Assembly (NCBI RefSeq): GCF_004379255.2 | Contig: NC_056042.1 | Coordinates: 10,897,901 to 10,961,900, forward strand | DNA length: 64,000 bases | Direction of reading: 5' to 3' | DNA from: Salvia splendens | Taxonomy: Eukaryota; Streptophyta; Magnoliopsida; Lamiales; Lamiaceae | Notes under the pieces: generated by a model | Seen by the model: the letters and a program-made list of their open reading frames with translations, nothing else | Databases searched by the model: none | What the model was told of the DNA's origin: nothing | Shown here: positions 58,780 to 64,000 of the stretch, piece by piece | Layout of the letters: the number at the start of each line of letters is the position of its first letter | How positions within the stretch are numbered: position 1 is the stretch's first letter | Translations under genes and position numbers: made by a program

Positions 58780-59790
58780 CCCAAACATAAGTCATGCATG
58801 CATTTCATTAATCTTCTAAAAAAAATTGGAATATTTTTTTGGTAAAAAAAAAAACCTGTGGCCGCCGCCGCGACATTCCCGAGCGTCGAACACTGCCCGT
58901 CAATCGGGCGTGAGAAGGACACGGTGGTGGCGGACATGGACGGAACCCTTCTTATTGGGAGGAGCTCTTTCCCTTACTTCGCTCTCGTGGCTTTCGAAGT
59001 CGGCTGCATTTTGCGCCTCCTCTTCCTCCTCCTCCTCTCGCCGGCGGCCGCCGTGCTATACTACTTGGTGTCGGAGTCGGCGGGGATCCGCGGGCTTGTT
59101 TTCGCAGCGTTCGCCGGGATGAGGGTCTCGGACATCGAGTCGGTGGCCAGGGCGGTGCTGCCGAAGTTCTACGCGGGTGACCTCCACCCGGACACGTGGC
59201 GGGTTTTCTCGGCTTGCGGGCGGCGGTGCGTGCTCACGGCGAACCCTAGGGTTATGGTGGAGCCGTTTTTGAAGGAGTTTTTGGGGGCGGATTTGGTGTT
59301 GGGCACGGGGATTTTGAGCTTCCGCGGCCGGGCAACGGGGTTCGTGGTGGAGCCCGGGGTGTTGGTCGGGAAGAACAAGGCGGACGCGCTTATGGCGGCG
59401 TACGGTGGGGCGGCGCCGGTGATTGGGTTGGGGGATAGGCATACGGACTTTGCCTTCATGAGCTTGTGCAAGGTAATTATATTTAATCTAACTGATTAGT
59501 GTGGTTAGTAGTTTTGGTTTTAGATGGTACTAATAGTAACATGAGGATTAAGTGATAAGGATCGTGGTAACGCTAGCTTATAGTAGTGTTTACTAGTACT
59601 ATAATCGTGGAGTATTTTTTTTATTGCAATTTGTTATGTAATATTGTTGTTTTTCTAATGTTTTACTTGAATTCAACAAGCCTATATCAAATCCTAGATT
59701 TATTAGTGTTAGTAATTCCTTCGTCCATTATTAATTAACACAAATTTCCTTATTAGTCCATCTATAATTAATTGAGGTCCTTACTCTTTA

Positions 59791-60598
59791 CTTTCTTTGT
59801 CCCACTTTAGGAGTCCCACTTAAATTTGGCACGGATTTTAAGAAATATAAAGAAAAGTCAATGAAAAAAGATAGTAAAATGTGGTTCTTACATTTATATA
59901 TTAGTTTTATGGGTCCTGTTAGGTTGAACTTTTTGGGCCTAATTGAGAACTAAGATGCATTTTCAGCCACTCATTCACAATTTTCGCGCAATGTCAACTA
60001 CAGAGACATTATGTAAACTAGGGCGCATAATTGTCATTTTCGCGCAATGTCAACTACAAAGACATTATGTCAACTACGATGTCAACATCAAACGTTATTT
60101 ATGTCAACTATTATGTCAACAACAACATTTTATAAATAATTAATGTCAACAATAAATATTTTCATGTCAACGACCTATATTATTTATGTCAACAACAACG
60201 TTTTACATATAATATATGTAGATATATGTAGTTGACATGGATTGTACACATAGTTGACATTATATGTGTGTAGTTGACATGAATTGTATATGTAGTTGAC
60301 ATTATATGTGTGTAGTTGACATGAATTGTATATATAGTTGACATAGATTATATATGTAGTTGACATTATATGTGCGTAGTTGACATTAAAATGAGTGACT
60401 GATAATGCATCTCAATTCTCAATCAGGCTAAAAAATCTCAATTGATCACAACCCTTAGTTTTATAATAAAATGTGAGTGAAAAAATGTTAGTGGAATGTG
60501 AGGCTTATTACCATTTATGGAATATTCAACCGTGAGTACTACTAAAGTGGGACACCCAAAAATGGTAAACTGAGACTCCTAAAGTAAGACGGGGGGAG
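59791..60598. mobile_element. Stowaway-like MITE in the GPAT intron
   Basis: Left CTTTCTTTGTCCCACTTTAG after TA (59789-59790). Right CTCCTAAAGTAAGACGGGGG ending GAG before TA (60599-60600). Split at TTAGTTTTAT by the element 59911-60454. Confidence 0.75.
59911..60454. mobile_element. MULE-type MITE with mirrored TGTCAACTA / TAGTTGACA words
   Basis: Perfect 10-bp TSD TTAGTTTTAT at 59901-59910 and 60455-60464. TIRs of about 65 bp: left GGGTCCTGTTAGGTTGAA, complement of right GGGTTGTGATCAATTGAG, both continuing to GAGATGCAT/AAGATGCAT and CACTCATT. The left half carries about nine ATGTCAAC words; the right half carries about nine of their complement (GTTGACAT), within TAGTTGACATNNNTTGTATATG-type units of about 24-32 bp. 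Confidence 0.88.
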
Positions 60599-61367
60599 TA
60601 TTACTTTTGGTAATGGTCTCACATTCCACTAACTTATCCCACTTATATTACCTCTATACGTCTTTTGGAGTTCCAACTTACCATAGAGTTCGTCCCTCCT
60701 TAGGAGTTGCAGTTCACTTTTACTATAAATGGTAGGTAGAACCCACATTCCACTAACTCATTCCACTCATATTTTATTATAAAAATGGGTTACACATTCC
60801 ATTATCTTTTTCCACTCACTTTCATTTACATTTATTAATACTCATGTTAAACTCACATGGAACTCCTAATGGAGTATAAAAATAAGAGGTCTCATATTTC
60901 ACTAAACCTTTTCAAGTCATTTTTTACCATTGTTCTTAAATTTCAATCCATGTCGAACAAACTCAATTAATCTTGGACGGAAGAAGTATAATCCTAACAT
61001 TATAGTGAACCGGTTGTTAGTTAACTAAGATTACTAATTCTGTTATTCAAGTTTCATGTAACTAAAATTTGTTATAAGTGGTTAAAGTATTATTAATTGA
61101 AAATGAGAATCGCCTCATTAGAAATGAAATTTACCATAATTTTGGCTGACACGCGAAAATAAAAAAACAATGCTATTTTTTATGGAGAAAATAATATTAA
61201 TTCATTCAATTTAAAGTCCCTAAATGTTTTTTCATCCAATGCATGTAGGAGGCCTACATCGTCTCATCGAAACCCCAAGTGAAGGCCGTAGAAGACGACA
61301 AGTTACCCTAGCCGATCGTATTCCACGACGGCCGCCTCGTCCAAAAGCCTCACCCCGTGGCCGAACT

Positions 61368-62791
61368 TGACTCAACTTTATTTTACCCAAATATTACCCG
61401 CAAGTGTACGGGGTTATCGTAGCAAATAGCAAGCATGAGTATATCGTATCCCACAGAGACAATTAAGTGTCAACCTAAGTACCACGAACTAATTTCAACT
61501 ACTATCCAGACGATCAGAAATTTTGGTTTTAAAACTAACAACTACTGAAAACATGTAAATGCAGAGATTAAAATAGAACACTTAAACAAGAAAGCAATTA
61601 AGCAAGTTGTGTAAGATGATGGAGAAATATGCAGAATTCAAGGATCCGATGCACAACTCATAGCCAAACTCAATTAAAACCGATTTACCATTTAAAGTCT
61701 CCAGAATTGTTGAATCAATCACACTTTTAGATTAAACCCCCTCCCGAGGTGAGAAATTCGTAGATTAGGTGTAATAATTGAAGTCCCATTCTATTTCTTA
61801 GACCTAACTCCCAACAGTTTTATTAGATTAATGATCCCACTCAGAACCTCAACTCTCCCGAGTTTTATTGAATAAAGGTGTGAATTATTCCACTTTCAAG
61901 ATTAATTATTTTATCTCCCGATTACTCTAAGAAACCCTACACTCCCAATTGGTGATCAAGCAATTGGTAAGAAAAAGCACAAGAATAATTCAAACAATTG
62001 CAAGAGCAAGATAAAACGAAATCAATTGGATTAAAACTATGAATCAATGCATCTTCACCAAGAATTCTACATGAAAGGTTTAGTTACTCATGTTCAAAGT
62101 AGAAAACAAACAAAAACCAAGGGAAACAACGGAATTCATGATACAGATTACAATTGGCGGAGAAATTGAAGCTTGAATCTCCAATCTTCTTCCAAGAGTG
62201 CTTCCTAGAGAGAGAGAGAGTGTGTGTTTTTGCGGCTCGGAGAGAATAGAATTAAACCTAGGCCTTTTCTCCTTTTAATCCTCATCAAAAATCGCATTTT
62301 TGGCATAAAAATACGCCAAAACAACGTACCCGGTCGGGTGGAATTATTCAACATGAAATCCACCCGGTCGGGTAGAAGTCTCTGGAGTCCTCACGTTATA
62401 AAAGTGTCACCCGGCCGGGTGGAATTATAAAGGGTAAAAATTCACCTGGCCGCGTGAGATTTTCTGGACAGCGCAGTGCTTGTAAAATGGCCATAACTTC
62501 TTCTATAGAGCTCCGATTGAGGTGTTTAAGATACCCACGCGAAGCTCTTTGAAGACGAAGATAATGATATGCATTGGGGGTTGATTGGAATTCAAAATCT
62601 TCAGTAAAATTGTCTCAAACCAAGGCTGCTGCACATCCACCTATTTTGCACATTTTCTACACATTCTTAACAAACTGGTCAACATACCAACATAATAGAG
62701 AAGTAGATATAAACACGCCTAATGATAGACGATATATGATCAAATTCATACGAAACCACCCTCTAAAACCATGTAAAATCCAAGTATGTCA
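61368..62791 (-). mobile_element. 3' LTR of an Athila/Tat-type element inserted in GPAT exon 2
   Basis: Minus strand starts TGACATACTTGGATTTTAC at 62791 and ends ...AAGTTGAGTCA at 61368, so the termini are TGAC/GTCA. The purine-rich AAGTTTGGGGGAGT stands directly upstream (62792-62805). It carries four CCGGCCGGGTG-like words at about 62328-62460 and the block CTCCGATTGAGGTG near 62511. It breaks the GPAT reading frame at 61367. The element's other end is beyond the window. Confidence 0.85.
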
Positions 62792-64000
62792 ACTCCCCCA
62801 AACTTACATAATTGCTAGTCCTCGAGCAATGAAGAAAAAGAACTAAAAGAAGACTTGGATTTAAAGGGGTTTTAGACATCATCATCGTCTCAAAGAATGC
62901 GGAATAAAAAAAACATATCACAATACAAATTCCATCAAGTTAAGCTGTCAAATGCACGTTTACTACTAACTCGTATATCACCTTGGATTCATACATCACT
63001 CAGGATGTATATATGTGTGTATATTCACCTCACTAAAAAGTGTATAAGATATCAAGTAGTCACTCAAATCAAGCAAAAATGCATGGTTTACCATAAGCTT
63101 GCTCAATATCTAACCTCTCCTCTACCTCGTGTGACAATAAATCAAGAGTCTGAAAGGTATTTTATTTAGGTTATAATGTAGGCTCTTTGGTAAGGTGAGG
63201 AAATATTTGGCTAAAGTGACTGAAATTCCCAAAACGTAAAATCCCAAGAAATCACAACAATCAACTTTTAACTTCAACCATTCTCAAAACACTTCTCGAT
63301 AATAACTAGACTTTGTCTAATTTCTTCCCAACTTCCAAAGACCTCAACATATTCTCTATATACAATTTTTTTTCTTTCTTCTTTTTTTTCTTTTTTTTTT
63401 CCGTTCATGTTTTTTTTAAGTACAAACTCAACCAACTTTTTTTCAATTATACTCTCTCAACTCTTCTTTTCATATCTCAATAAATTTAGAGTCTAGGATT
63501 CCCAACCCACTTGATTAGCTTGACAAAAGAAAAGGCTTAAGGCTCAAACTTGGCTATCAAGGATGTTATATATTAAGGTTAGTGTTTAGGTAAAAATGAG
63601 GCTAACAACGATGGCCTAACATCTTCCCCTATCTTTAAGGTCACTATGTAGACTCAAGAAGACCAGGAGCAAGTTCTAGAAACATATGCACAATTGATGA
63701 TAAAACGCACATGAAAGAATTGAAGGCTAAAAAATCTCACTTGGGTAAATAGCATGAATCAAGGTAAACAAGCAATTCGTTGCTTATGCACCCTATTACT
63801 CAAACTCCCAAGTCAATGGTCAAGTGATAACTCAAAATGGATGGTTCTTTTATCATAGGCGACTAGTCTTCACCCCAATTACTACCAAAAAAAATTTCAA
63901 TTCAAGACAAAGCAATTCTATCCTAAAACAAAATAAAAAAACAGCAAAAGACAACTAATCAATCTAAAGCAAAAATAAAGCAATAAGATAAGTACCTCAT
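62792..64000 (-). mobile_element. Interior 3' part of the same element
   Basis: Minus strand downstream end holds TTGCTCGAGGACTAGCAATT and the purine tract, the usual tail of Athila/Tat elements. The remainder (62830-64000) is non-coding, with T-runs near 63370-63415. No pol sequence reaches the window. Confidence 0.65.

Larger units (their letters stand above)
59473..61248 (+). other. Intron 1 of the GPAT pseudogene, expanded by MITEs
   Basis: 1776 bp, phase 0. Contains a Stowaway-like MITE with a nested MULE-type MITE and, at about 60675-60990, a further degraded MITE (right end GGACGGAAGAAGTA). Confidence 0.8.
58858..61367 (+). pseudogene. RAM2-like glycerol-3-phosphate sn-2 acyltransferase, truncated
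   Basis: Exon 1 (58858-59472) encodes the N-terminal HAD-like half. [20 protein letters not shown] is followed by [20 protein letters not shown] with the HAD motif DMDGTLL, then a membrane segment, [33 protein letters not shown], and [17 protein letters not shown]. Intron 59473-61248 (CAAG|GTAATT, ATGTAG|GAG). Exon 2 starts EAYIVSSKPQVKAVEDDKLP and reads PIVFHDGRLVQKPHPVAEL to 61367. Three lesions: GTG where ATG should be (in-frame TAA 15 bases upstream), TAG within exon 2 at about 61309, and an LTR at 61368 that cuts off the acyltransferase domain. The family makes sn-2 monoacylglycerols for cutin or, in the RAM2 branch, for mycorrhizal symbiosis; placing it in RAM2 rests on remembered motifs. 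Confidence 0.85.

Noticed and set aside
59056..59471. Minus-strand open frames over GPAT exon 1
   Set aside because: GC-rich shadow frames of the sense exon, which matches the HAD-GPAT family throughout.

Overview
This window is repeat-rich nuclear DNA from a flowering plant, most likely a eudicot. The signs are GT-AG introns in protein families restricted to plants (DUF569, a HAD-GPAT acyltransferase, WOX and ATL fragments), plant LTR retrotransposons primed by initiator Met tRNA, FAR1-type Mutator transposase, and many small TA-flanked elements with CTCCCTCCGTCCC ends. I cannot name the species. I see no rRNA, tRNA or bacterial-type gene. Coordinates of boundaries, target-site duplications (TSDs) and splice sites were read by eye.

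Layout. 1-7876: a LINE RNase H region hit by two LTR insertions; the second, 1218-7093, is a complete element with TSD GATGG, 98%-like LTRs and a wrecked interior. 9766-11125: a Pack-MULE with a perfect 9-bp TSD carrying broken pieces of a WOX homeobox gene and an ATL RING-H2 gene. 11899-16874: two DUF569 genes on the minus strand, the first apparently intact with three exons, the second lacking its C-terminal exon. 20625-21065: a TRIM element. 21097-26142: a MITE in a MITE, the inner one split by a non-autonomous LTR element with a 615-residue ORF of unknown function. 26225-38730: a cluster of Mutator-like elements flanked by (TA)n. One of them (30969-37992) has long TIRs and a broken FAR1/MULE transposase gene whose introns and 3' flank are filled with a higher-order array of the word AAAATGATA.

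41519-58514 is one nested structure. A solo LTR with TSD GCTAC was entered by a hAT-like element with CGGTATACCG arrays. That was entered by a Tekay/Del-like Ty3 chromovirus on the minus strand, which has an extra ORF upstream of gag and itself contains part of an Athila-type element. A later deletion removed the right edges. 58858-61367 holds the first exon, an intron and a piece of the second exon of a RAM2-like glycerol-3-phosphate acyltransferase. It is a pseudogene: GTG in place of the start codon, one in-frame stop, and an LTR element (61368 to the window end) inserted in exon 2.

The only host gene that looks functional is the DUF569 gene at 11899-13967; the second DUF569 copy may still be expressed in shortened form. 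The rest is mobile DNA and its effects on neighbouring genes: capture, truncation, intron expansion and promoter-proximal insertion. A theme not covered by standard labels is that several unrelated DNA transposons here each carry a private short word repeated many times inside them (AAAATGATA, TAATGCA, TAGTTGACAT, CGGTATACCG).
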